Assembly: GCA_017648105.1 (NCBI GenBank)
Contig: JAGCJH010000038.1
Coordinates: forward strand, 1-37,228
Direction: 5' to 3'
Origin: Tidjanibacter sp.
Lineage (GTDB): Bacteria; Bacteroidota; Bacteroidia; Bacteroidales; Rikenellaceae
Length of the DNA stretch: 37,228 nt
The notes under the pieces were generated by a model. The model was not told the origin of the DNA. It worked only from the letters and a program-made list of their open reading frames with translations, and ran no database searches. Position 1 is the stretch's first letter; each line of letters begins with the position of its first letter. Both the position numbers and the translations under genes were made by a program. This document shows, one piece after another, positions 24,400-31,695 of the stretch.

Positions 24400-24867
24400 C
24401 TACCTTCTATATTGTTTCTTTATCGCATCAAGCTCTCGTTTGGTATCACGCTGCTTGATGGTTTCTCGTTTGTCATATTCGTGTTTGCCTCGGGCAAGAC
24501 CGATGGCGAGTTTGGCGAAGCCCCTATCGTTGATAAAGACCCTCAGACCCACAATGGTCATACCCTTATCCTGCGACGCCCTCTCCAACTTGTCGAGCTC
24601 ACGAGCCGTAAGCAGAAGTTTGCGGTCACGGCGGGGAGCGTGGTTGTTGAGGTTGCCCCAGTCATACTCGGCAATATTCATTCCCCTCACAAAGAGTTCG
24701 TGACCCGAAAAGTAGCAGTAGCAATCCACCAGCGAGGCTTTGCCCAAGCGCAGAGATTTAATCTCCGTGCCCGCCAACTGGATGCCAGCAATGAACTCCT
24801 CGATAATCTCGAAGTTGAAATACGCCTTCTTGTTGCGAATGTTTATGTTCTTATAGTTGTTACTCAT
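24400..24867 (-). CDS. smpB: SsrA-binding protein SmpB
   Basis: A 155-residue OB-fold RNA-binding protein that brings tmRNA to stalled ribosomes for trans-translation. Family features are N-K-K-A-Y-F-N-F near residues 12-19, [13 protein letters not shown] near 28-40, L-F-V-R-G-M-N-I-A near 56-64, and the basic C-terminal tail [10 protein letters not shown] that enters the mRNA channel. Its ATG overlaps the dnaG stop codon (ATGA), so translation is probably coupled. Confidence 0.96.
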   Translation of the reverse strand: MSNNYKNINIRNKKAYFNFEIIEEFIAGIQLAGTEIKSLRLGKASLVDCYCYFSGHELFVRGMNIAEYDWGNLNNHAPRRDRKLLLTARELDKLERASQDKGMTIVGLRVFINDRGFAKLAIGLARGKHEYDKRETIKQRDTKRELDAIKKQYRR

Positions 24868-26849
24868 AGTATGTTGCGTGCGGTTTTATGAGCGATTTTC
24901 TTGCGCTCATCGTTGAGCTTGTTGATAGCTTCGAGGATGCGTGCCATCTCCACCTCATCATCCTCGCCAAGAGTTTCGACCCTCTTTGTGAGCGAGTCGA
25001 TAATCTCCTCGATAGCCTTCGATTTGTAGAGAATGATAGCCTTGGGGATGATTTTACCAAGTCGCTCCTCCTCACTCTCGGTGCAGATGTCGTGCTCCTT
25101 CCAGATGGCGGACTGCTTGTGGCTCTCGCCCTCAAAGAGAATATCCACTGCTGCCGAAGCGGCTGCCAAATCCTCCAACTCCACAAAGTAGTGTTCGGGC
25201 ACTCGTTCGCCCACGCCCACCTCCGAGATGTGAGCCTTGTAGCACTCCACGATTGCTCGGTAGCGAGAGTCTTGGAAATAGACACCATCATCTTCGAGCG
25301 CCCCGAAGATGGACTCCGCAACATTGAATGAGGTTGTAGCCTTACCCTCACGATATTCGAGTGTCAGGTGCCCATACTTTATGAGGTAGCCCGCAATCTC
25401 CCTCTCCAACTCAACCATACTGCTTCCCGCCTTATGGTTGCCGAGGGTCACGCTCTGCTGGAACGACAACTCTTCACGGCGCTGTTGGAGTTGTTCCTTG
25501 CGCACAAACTCCCTTGCCTCCTCGCCATACTGCATACCCGTAACCTTGCGCACAACCTCATCGACAATGATACTCTCGTCGATGTTCATAATGCGGGAGC
25601 ACTCCTTGATGAACACCGAACGCTGCACCTTGCTTGGTATGAGGGCTATGGAGTTGATGATGTCGCTAATGAGTTCGCCCTTGCGGATGGGGTCACGAGC
25701 AACCTCCTCGGCATAGAGCGAGGACTTGAAGGTTATGAAGTCCTGCTGGTGGGTGGTAATGTACTCACGAATCTGGTCGGCAGAGTGGCTGCGTGCAAAC
25801 GAGTCGGGGTCCTCGCCCTCGGGCAAGACCACAACCCTCACATTGAGTCCCTCTTTGAGCACCAAATCGACACCCTTGATTGCCGCCTTCACACCCGCCT
25901 TATCGCCATCGAAGAGTAGTGTGATGTTTGTCGTGAAGCGGGAGATAATCCTCACCTGCTCCACCGTGAGAGCCGTACCGAGGGGGGCAACAACATTCTC
26001 AATGCCCTTCTGGTGCAACTGCACAACATCGATGTTACCCTCGACCAAAATGCAGTGATTTTCCTTTGTGATGGCGCTCTTTGCGAAGTAGATGCCATAG
26101 AGGTTGTTGCTCTTGGAGTAGATGGGGCTCTCGGGCGAATTGACATACTTTGCCTTGTTGTCGCTCTGCAACGCCCTGCCACTAAATGCTGTCACACGAC
26201 CCGAAATGGTGTGAATGGGGAACATAACCCTACCACAGAAGCGGTCGTAGTAACCACCCATCTCTCGTTTGACAGTCAAACCCGTGTCTATCAGATATTG
26301 TTCCTTGTAGCCCGCTTTGAGCGCCGCTTGGGTCATCGTGTCCCTATCACGCATCGCACGACTCTCGGGGCAGTAGCCCAAGCCGAAGCGTTTGATGATT
26401 GCGTCGGTGAGTCCTCGTGATGCGAAGTAGCCACGACCCACACTCAAACCCTCGTCTGTTTCATACATCTGCTTTGTGAAATACTCCGAAGCCCACGCAT
26501 TGACAATCATCATACTCTCCCTGTCGTCGTTGCGTTTCTTCTCCTCGGGGCTCTCCTCTCGCTCCTCTACGGGAATGCCATATTTTTTGGCGAGCCATTT
26601 GAGCGCCTCGGCATAGGTGAGCCTCTCGTGCTCCATCAGGAAATTCACAGCATTGCCACCCTTACCGCAACCGAAACACTTGAAGACATTTTTTGCGGGC
26701 GACACGATGAAGGAGGGTGTTTTTTCGTTGTGGAAAGGACAGCACGCAGTGTAGTTGACTCCCTTCTTTTTGAGCGAAACGAAGTCACCAACCACATCCA
26801 CAATGTTTGTTGCGGCGTATATTTTATCCACTGTTGCTCTGTCAATCAT
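24864..26849 (-). CDS. dnaG: DNA primase
   Basis: A 661-residue primase that makes RNA primers for replication. The CHC2 zinc finger has ligands C37, H40, C58 and C61. The N-terminal catalytic subdomain follows, then a TOPRIM domain at about residues 265-350 with V-E-G-N-I-D-V near 269 and F-D-G-D-K-A-G near 313. A C-terminal helicase-interacting region closes the protein. Family length is normal. GGGAGG stands 13 bases before the ATG. It heads the long minus-strand run and shares a 4-base overlap with smpB. Confidence 0.96.
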   Translation of the reverse strand: MIDRATVDKIYAATNIVDVVGDFVSLKKKGVNYTACCPFHNEKTPSFIVSPAKNVFKCFGCGKGGNAVNFLMEHERLTYAEALKWLAKKYGIPVEEREESPEEKKRNDDRESMMIVNAWASEYFTKQMYETDEGLSVGRGYFASRGLTDAIIKRFGLGYCPESRAMRDRDTMTQAALKAGYKEQYLIDTGLTVKREMGGYYDRFCGRVMFPIHTISGRVTAFSGRALQSDNKAKYVNSPESPIYSKSNNLYGIYFAKSAITKENHCILVEGNIDVVQLHQKGIENVVAPLGTALTVEQVRIISRFTTNITLLFDGDKAGVKAAIKGVDLVLKEGLNVRVVVLPEGEDPDSFARSHSADQIREYITTHQQDFITFKSSLYAEEVARDPIRKGELISDIINSIALIPSKVQRSVFIKECSRIMNIDESIIVDEVVRKVTGMQYGEEAREFVRKEQLQQRREELSFQQSVTLGNHKAGSSMVELEREIAGYLIKYGHLTLEYREGKATTSFNVAESIFGALEDDGVYFQDSRYRAIVECYKAHISEVGVGERVPEHYFVELEDLAAASAAVDILFEGESHKQSAIWKEHDICTESEEERLGKIIPKAIILYKSKAIEEIIDSLTKRVETLGEDDEVEMARILEAINKLNDERKKIAHKTARNIL

Positions 26850-26908
26850 AACGAGTTATCCTCCCTTTATCGGTTTTTCTTGCGCCACTTTTGCGCCAAA
26901 TTAGCTGG

Positions 26909-26939
26909 TAAAGGTACAAAATACTTTGTATTTTGCAAA
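26909..26939 (-). promoter_or_regulatory. dnaG promoter with palindromic spacer
   Basis: On the minus strand: TTTG (26936-26939), 19 bases, TACCTTTA (26909-26916), one mismatch from TAnnTTTG, 60 bases before the dnaG ATG. The 19-base spacer (26917-26935) is itself a perfect inverted repeat CAAAATAC-TTT-GTATTTTG, placed so that a bound protein would cover the promoter. Confidence 0.6.
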
Positions 26940-27140
26940 AAATAACTCCACAACAAATGGAATGAGTGGGAAAAGTTATTTAACGATTGGCGGTGAACAG
27001 TGGGCAAAAAAAGAGGGCGCCCCGTTGGAACGCACCTCAATCATTATTTGCCAATACCGCAGAATTACAAAACTTAAAAAATGCCAAAATTTATTAAACA
27101 CACTTTAATCCTGCACGCAAAATATCAATCATTTTATCCG
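26940..27140. other. Non-coding gap between dnaG promoter and the methyltransferase gene
   Basis: About 200 bases with no credible gene and no hairpin-plus-T terminator. A small GGGCGCCC palindrome lies near 27017. Composition turns A/T-rich towards 27140, consistent with the left edge of the restriction-modification island. I found no direct repeats matching the right flank. Confidence 0.5.
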
Positions 27141-28301
27141 CTAATCAAACAGGGTTGGTTCAACATCTCCATTTGGCACAACATCATCTACTCCTTCGCT
27201 CATTAAGTAACTTTTAACAGAATCCTTGATTGCTTTGGAAAGAAATGTTGGAACAGCATTACCGATTTGAAGATGCTTACATCCTCTACTCCCACAAAAA
27301 ACATAATCATCTGGAAACCCTTGTATACGAGCACCTTCTCGTGTTGACAATGGACGAGGATCACGAGGATGGACACATCTTGAAGATGATACGCAGCCCA
27401 AATTTCTCGTAATCGTTGTGCTTGGTTTATTCCACCATAAACGACAATAACAATTTGCAAAACCGCTTTTAGGACGCAACTCTTCGGGGACATCCCTTGG
27501 AGACCCTCCGTCTGGGAGCGCCTCCATCAATGCAACTAATCGCTCGTTTGTTTTGGGGACCTCGTGTTCTTGAATCTCAACGGGAGCGTTTGTGCGCATG
27601 AGGCGCTGAAAATCATTTTGGGGCTCTGAGATGTATTTACAGCCCCGCTCTCCTGAAACAATCGGAGGCAGATCCCCAAGAGCCTCTTTGAGAGTTACAT
27701 ATGGCTTCCTACTTTTATCAGCGGGAATGCCCAATTCTGGATTGTAATGCGTGGGGTGAGGGTAGGCAAATGGACGACGGTCTAATGTGCCAACAAGAAC
27801 AACCCTCTCTCGTATCTGGGGTGTGCCAAAATCGGCTGCATTGAGCACCTTTTTCTGCATATGGTAGCCTATCGATTCAAACAGAGAAATAATTGTACGC
27901 AACAATTTGCCATCTTGCATTGACAACAGCCCTTTTACATTTTCAAACACAAATATTTTGGGGCGAAGTTCAACAAGTATACGATAATACTCTTGAAATA
28001 ATTTCCCGCGAGGATCATCAATAAGTCGCTTGCCAACCGTAGAGTATGCCTGACAAGGTGGACCTCCGATAACAACATCTATATCTCCTTGTTTGACGCC
28101 AAAATCGCTATTTAAATCTTCGATAGAAAACTCCCTGATGTCCTTGTTATATACCTTAACCGTTGGGTGATTTTTACTATACGCTTCGGCCATAGGTTTA
28201 AGTATCTCGTTTGCTGCGAGAATTTCAAAATCTGGATCATGTGCAAAACCGTAACTTAATCCACCCACGCCTGCAAACAAATCAACTACCTTATATGCCA
28301 T
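27141..28301 (-). CDS. DNA (cytosine-5) methyltransferase, type II
   Basis: A 386-residue C5 methyltransferase with all key motifs in order. Motif I D-L-F-A-G-V-G-G at residues 7-14 binds AdoMet, motif IV G-P-P-C-Q has catalytic C83, and motif VI is E-N-V at 120-122. Motif VIII is Q-I-R-E-R-V at 162-167, and motif X is Q-I-G-N-A-V-P near 345-351. The target-recognition region lies between about 180 and 300, and the site cannot be read from it. The ATG at 28301 is used: the frame stays open to 28379, but that stretch lies upstream of the likely transcript start. It protects DNA from the endonuclease encoded divergently. Confidence 0.95.
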   Translation of the reverse strand: MAYKVVDLFAGVGGLSYGFAHDPDFEILAANEILKPMAEAYSKNHPTVKVYNKDIREFSIEDLNSDFGVKQGDIDVVIGGPPCQAYSTVGKRLIDDPRGKLFQEYYRILVELRPKIFVFENVKGLLSMQDGKLLRTIISLFESIGYHMQKKVLNAADFGTPQIRERVVLVGTLDRRPFAYPHPTHYNPELGIPADKSRKPYVTLKEALGDLPPIVSGERGCKYISEPQNDFQRLMRTNAPVEIQEHEVPKTNERLVALMEALPDGGSPRDVPEELRPKSGFANCYCRLWWNKPSTTITRNLGCVSSSRCVHPRDPRPLSTREGARIQGFPDDYVFCGSRGCKHLQIGNAVPTFLSKAIKDSVKSYLMSEGVDDVVPNGDVEPTLFD

Positions 28302-28329
28302 ATTTTTACTATACCTATTGGTTGAGTTG

Positions 28330-28361
28330 CAAAGATAACCAAAAAAATAAAATATTCCAAA
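28330..28361 (-). promoter_or_regulatory. Promoter of the methyltransferase gene
   Basis: On the minus strand: TTTG (28358-28361), 20 bases, TATCTTTG (28330-28337), a full consensus match 28 bases before the ATG at 28301. Its -33 box lies inside the palindrome at 28353-28369. Confidence 0.78.
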
Positions 28362-28369
28362 ATGGAATA
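28353..28369. promoter_or_regulatory. Palindromic operator, likely bound by the controller protein
   Basis: A perfect inverted repeat TATTCCA-AAA-TGGAATA in the 95-bp gap between the divergent methyltransferase and controller genes. It covers the methyltransferase -33 box and the position where the controller promoter's -33 box should be. Controller proteins of type II systems are known to bind such palindromes and to set the timing of methylase and endonuclease expression. Binding here is inferred. Confidence 0.7.
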
Positions 28370-28384
28370 CCAAAATCACCTGCT

Positions 28385-28392
28385 TAACTTTG
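28385..28392 (+). promoter_or_regulatory. -7 box of the controller-endonuclease unit (leaderless)
   Basis: TAACTTTG is a full TAnnTTTG match ending only four bases before the controller ATG at 28397. With the usual 5-7 base distance, transcription would start at or within a base or two of the ATG, so the mRNA should have no leader. The -33 position reads ATGG inside the palindrome, a weak box. Confidence 0.7.
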
Positions 28393-28396
28393 TAAT

Positions 28397-28618
28397 ATGA
28401 AAATATCTGAGTTAAAGCGTGAAAAACTAAAATTAGCGAGTAAATTATATCAAACTCGCACGGAATTAGGCATTAAACAGTCGGATTTGCAAAACGAAGG
28501 CATCATTTCTCAAAGCCATCTATCCAAAATCGAAAATGCCGAAATAAATGTTTCTGCTGTTATGCTTCATATTCTTGCAAAACGATACGGAAGAGAAATG
28601 TCATATTTTTTTGAATAA
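28397..28618 (+). CDS. XRE-family controller (C) protein of the restriction-modification system
   Basis: A 73-residue protein made of a single Cro/CI-type helix-turn-helix domain. L-G-I-K-Q-S-D-L-Q is the first helix pair near residues 24-32, I-S-Q-S-H-L-S-K-I-E-N-A the recognition helix near 37-48, and hydrophobic I-L-A-K-R-Y the end of the domain. Size, fold and position between methyltransferase and endonuclease genes fit the controller proteins of type II systems, which first repress the methylase and activate their own operon, then limit it. The endonuclease gene starts three bases after its stop. Its DNA is A/T-rich compared with flanking genes. Confidence 0.88.
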   Translation: MKISELKREKLKLASKLYQTRTELGIKQSDLQNEGIISQSHLSKIENAEINVSAVMLHILAKRYGREMSYFFE

Positions 28619-28621
28619 CTT

Positions 28622-29467
28622 ATGAGCAATTCAAGAAACCGAGCCACAGGTTGGCAACATGCCAAATTGTCTGGTCATGCAAACGAAACCAATGTTGAAA
28701 ACCTATTCAAAGACACTCATTTTTGCGAATTATTTTCTAAAAGATTGGGTATTAAAAAAATCGTGTCTGCAAAAGTTGGCGGTCTTTGTGAAACAAATGT
28801 CACAAGTGTTTTGGGTGACAAAACTAAATCCAAAACAGATTTAAAACTAACTCTCGAGGATGGGAATGTCGTCAATATTTCCATCAAAAAAAGCAATGAC
28901 GGTCAGGTGTTTCTCATTGGAGTTGAGCGATTTATCGCTGGTTACGAACTTCAATTTAAGGAGTCAATACCCGACCATATCCAAGATCTTTTGTACTTAT
29001 ACTTTTATGGGAATCCCAAAACCCAAACATTGCTTAACGATTCGACTGTTACAAGAAATCAAAAAGCAAGTTGGATTAAATACCAAAGAAAACACAATCG
29101 ATTGACTTGGGTTTCTTTATTTAACATGAATAAGAATTCTGCCGAAGCGTTATTAGATTGGTTAAAAAATAATATTGAAAAAATTACAGACTTCTGTTTC
29201 TCTCGAGGACTTGCAAAAAATCCCTCTGATTGGGCTCAATATGTTTGGTATATCAACTTGCTTGATGAAGACAGCCTCAACACCGTATTCTCAATTGAAG
29301 ATATCAAAAGAGCTGTGGTTGGTAACAAAAATACAGTTTCCCCCAGTAGTCGATGTGGCGGTTCAACCACACATCTTCCATTTGGATTTGTACAGTGGCA
29401 CCAAGCAAAAATGCAATTCCACCTCTCGTTAAATAAACTGAGTGATATTGTCATGAGTAAATTCTAA
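28622..29467 (+). CDS. Putative type II restriction endonuclease (PD-(D/E)xK variant)
   Basis: A 281-residue protein that I do not assign to a named enzyme family. It starts G-W-Q-H-A-K-L-S-G-H-A-N-E near residues 10-22. A probable nuclease core has E22 or E26 on the first helix, K71-T72-D73, and, after a strand, S87-I88-K89-K90. This fits a PD-(D/E)xK site in which the second acid is replaced by Ser, as in some type II enzymes where Asn or Ser takes that place. A G-G-S-T-T-x-L-P-F-G-F-V-Q-W-H motif lies near 253-267. Context (methyltransferase opposite, controller three bases upstream) is the main support for its role. The gene is strikingly A/T-rich, a sign of transfer. Confidence 0.8.
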   Translation: MSNSRNRATGWQHAKLSGHANETNVENLFKDTHFCELFSKRLGIKKIVSAKVGGLCETNVTSVLGDKTKSKTDLKLTLEDGNVVNISIKKSNDGQVFLIGVERFIAGYELQFKESIPDHIQDLLYLYFYGNPKTQTLLNDSTVTRNQKASWIKYQRKHNRLTWVSLFNMNKNSAEALLDWLKNNIEKITDFCFSRGLAKNPSDWAQYVWYINLLDEDSLNTVFSIEDIKRAVVGNKNTVSPSSRCGGSTTHLPFGFVQWHQAKMQFHLSLNKLSDIVMSKF

Positions 29468-29545
29468 ACACGAGTGTATTTACACCGACTGGCGAGACTA
29501 TTTGAAGATTCAACTGCTCTTGCATATAAATCAAACTGCCCCAAA

Positions 29546-29586
29546 TTGAAGAAACCTCAAAAGTTAAACTTTTGAGGTTTCTTCAA
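29546..29586. terminator. Long perfect hairpin after the endonuclease gene
   Basis: A perfect 19-bp stem (29546-29564 with 29568-29586) with loop TAA, 78 bases behind the stop codon. It lacks a T tract on either side, so it may stabilise the 3' end or terminate weakly rather than act as a standard intrinsic terminator. Confidence 0.6.
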
Positions 29587-29710
29587 TAAAGAGAGTCAAT
29601 TTATTTTCATCTATTTCAAAACAGCCCTATCTCCTACTGTATTGGGCGACGAATAGATAATGTGGGCGTGGTTGGGAGCAGTGCCTACGAGGCATCATTT
29701 GGGGTGGAAA
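29587..29710. other. Non-coding DNA to the right of the restriction-modification island
   Basis: No gene is seen. An imperfect inverted repeat pairs ATCTATT near 29608 with AATAGAT near 29652, with CAGCCC / TTGGGC inside. Composition returns to that of the host from about 29660. It may mark the right edge of the island. Confidence 0.4.
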
Positions 29711-29742
29711 TTTGCACTAACCAAAAGGGTTTTGTACTTTTG
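29711..29742 (+). promoter_or_regulatory. Promoter of the AspT-like transporter gene
   Basis: TTTG (29711-29714), 20 bases, TACTTTTG (29735-29742): a full consensus match. It leaves a leader of about 125 bases before the ATG at 29876, and the leader includes a run of nine G at 29824-29832. Confidence 0.78.
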
Positions 29743-29823
29743 TGGGCACACTCTCTTCTTCACAAACACACACTACCAAACACCCTCCGCATTGTCGGAA
29801 TGTGATAATCAACAAAAGAAGGA

Positions 29824-29832
29824 GGGGGGGGG
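29824..29832 (+). repeat. Homopolymer G9 tract in the transporter leader
   Basis: Nine consecutive G about 43 bases before the ATG of the AspT-like gene, downstream of its promoter. Such tracts are prone to length change by slippage. Confidence 0.8.
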
Positions 29833-29875
29833 AGAGTAGAATGGTAAGGTTAGTATAGGAAAAATATGTAAGATT

Positions 29876-31543
29876 ATGAATTGGTTGGAAACATTATTTA
29901 TGGGAGAGGGCATTGCCCACACAATGCTGGTGTTGTCGCTGGTCATTGCGTGTGGTGTGCTCCTCAGTAGAGTGAAGATTGCGGGTATCTCCATAGGCGT
30001 TACCTGGATACTTTTCGTCGGTATTTTGGCGGGTCATCTGGGTATGACCGTCGATCACGAGACGCTACACTTCATCAAAGAGTTTGGACTTATCCTCTTT
30101 GTCTTCTCCATTGGTTTGCAGGTTGGTCCGGGTTTCTTCTCCTCATTCAAGGAGGGGGGCTTGAAGATGGTGGGTTGTGGCGTGGCTGTCGTGCTCTTGG
30201 GCGCAATCATCACATACGCCATCCATCTCATAACGGGCACCCCTATGACCACAATGGTAGGCGTGATGTCGGGCGCTGTGACCAACACTCCCGGTCTTGG
30301 CGCTGCACAGCAGGCATACGCCGATGCGGCAGGTGTCAGCGACCCTACGATTGCACTGGGCTATGCTGTGGCATATCCTCTTGGTGTTGTGGGTGTTATC
30401 TTGTCGCTCATTGCCATCCGCTATATCACAAAGGTCAATTTTGCAGAGGAGAACAAAGGTTTGGAAGCGATGAGGGCGGAGCATACAAATGTTGTGCGTC
30501 TTTCGGTGGAGTTCTGCAATGGCGCACTCGAAGGTTACGGCATCGCCCACCTCCGAGAGCTCATCAATCGCTCATTTGTAATCTCCCGCATTATGCACAC
30601 CGACGGGTCAATAACCATTGCCGATGGCAATAGTCGTCTTTCGGTGGGCGATAGGCTCTTGGTCATCTGCTCTCCCGACGACAGGGAGGCTGTCGTTGCT
30701 TTCTTCGGTCAGGAGGTGGAGATGAGCAAGGAGGAGTGGGGTGCTACGCAAGAGTCGCAGAACCAGCTCGTATCGAGGCGCATCATCATCACAAAGCCCG
30801 AGATTAACGGCAAGAAGTTCTCCGATTTGAGGTTGCGCACCAAATATGGCATCAACATCACGAGGGTCAATAGGGCTGGTATAGACCTTATCCCCTATCA
30901 GGGAATGGAGTTGCAAATGGGCGATAGGGTTATGGTCGTAGGCAACGAGCAGGCTATCGAGCAGGCAGCTAAGGTGCTCGGCAACTCGCTGAAAAAACTG
31001 CGTGAGCCACAGCTCCTTACAATCTTCTTAGGAATCGCCCTCGGTGTCTTGTTTGGCTCCGTGCCCCTGATGAACATCCCCCAACCCGTGAAGTTGGGTT
31101 TGGCGGGCGGTCCTCTGATTGTAGCCATCCTCATTGGTAGGTTTGGTCCCCATTTCCACCTTGTGACCTACACAACAATGAGTGCCAACCTTATGCTCCG
31201 AGAGGTGGGTCTTGCAATGTTCCTTGCAGGCGTGGGTATTGGTGCTGGCGACGGCTTCGTGGAGGCTATCGTGGGCGGTGGCTATAAATGGATTGGCTAT
31301 GGTGTGATTATCACGGTGTTGCCCATCTTGATTGTGGGCTTGTTCGCACGCTTGAAACTCAAAATGAACTACTACACACTGATGGGTCTGCTGGCAGGTA
31401 GTTGCACCAACCCTCCCGCACTGGGCTTCTCCAATGCCACCTCGGGTAATGATATGCCCGCATTGGGATATGCAACGGTCTATCCTGTGGTTATGTTCCT
31501 GAGGGTGTTGGTTGCGCAGCTCTTGATACTCATAACTTTGTGA
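29876..31543 (+). CDS. AspT/YidE/YbjL-type putative transporter with two RCK_C domains
   Basis: A 555-residue inner-membrane protein. Five to six membrane segments (about 15-180) form the first AspT domain with G-A-V-T-N-T-P-G-L-G-A-A near 133-144. Two cytoplasmic RCK_C (TrkA-C) domains span about 205-290 and 293-370. A second AspT domain follows (about 380-555) with the matching motif S-C-T-N-P-P-A-L-G-F near 512-521. The twin motifs show the internal duplication of the aspartate:alanine exchanger family. Whether it exchanges amino acids or dicarboxylates is unknown. The second motif resembles the first but has Pro in place of Gly. Confidence 0.92.
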   Translation: MNWLETLFMGEGIAHTMLVLSLVIACGVLLSRVKIAGISIGVTWILFVGILAGHLGMTVDHETLHFIKEFGLILFVFSIGLQVGPGFFSSFKEGGLKMVGCGVAVVLLGAIITYAIHLITGTPMTTMVGVMSGAVTNTPGLGAAQQAYADAAGVSDPTIALGYAVAYPLGVVGVILSLIAIRYITKVNFAEENKGLEAMRAEHTNVVRLSVEFCNGALEGYGIAHLRELINRSFVISRIMHTDGSITIADGNSRLSVGDRLLVICSPDDREAVVAFFGQEVEMSKEEWGATQESQNQLVSRRIIITKPEINGKKFSDLRLRTKYGINITRVNRAGIDLIPYQGMELQMGDRVMVVGNEQAIEQAAKVLGNSLKKLREPQLLTIFLGIALGVLFGSVPLMNIPQPVKLGLAGGPLIVAILIGRFGPHFHLVTYTTMSANLMLREVGLAMFLAGVGIGAGDGFVEAIVGGGYKWIGYGVIITVLPILIVGLFARLKLKMNYYTLMGLLAGSCTNPPALGFSNATSGNDMPALGYATVYPVVMFLRVLVAQLLILITL

Positions 31544-31575
31544 TGGGTTAGTAGTTGGTAACCAGTGGTTGTTTT

Positions 31576-31611
31576 CTTTAAGGGCTTTAAGGGCATTAGG
31601 GACTTTAAGGT
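31576..31611 (+). repeat. 9-bp tandem array behind the AspT-like gene
   Basis: Four units: CTTTAAGGG, CTTTAAGGG, CATTAGGGA, CTTTAAGGT. They are preceded by TTAGTAGTTGG and GGTTGTTTT, which resemble the sense-strand lead of the other copies (TAGTAGGTAGTTGCTTTT). It lies 32 bases after the stop on the plus strand, so orientation relative to the upstream gene is conserved. Confidence 0.8.
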
Positions 31612-31695
31612 TGAGAAAAGGATAAAGAGAGATGAAGTATCTCGCCAAAAAGTAGAATAAAAACACGCAATAATAACCTAAAACAAAAAAAGAAG

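Noticed and set aside
27141..29467. Possible larger defence island or phage-defence system around the methyltransferase
   Set aside because: Flanking genes are dnaG and an AspT-like transporter, both ordinary. Only three genes belong to the island and they explain one another as a type II system.
26940..29710. Direct repeats or att sites bounding the restriction-modification island
   Set aside because: Reading both flanks gave no shared sequence long enough to stand out. No integrase or transposase is present.
29743..29875. Possible riboswitch in the 125-base leader of the AspT-like gene
   Set aside because: I could not draw a conserved aptamer. The leader shows only weak pairing between CTTCTT and AAGAAG and a G run.
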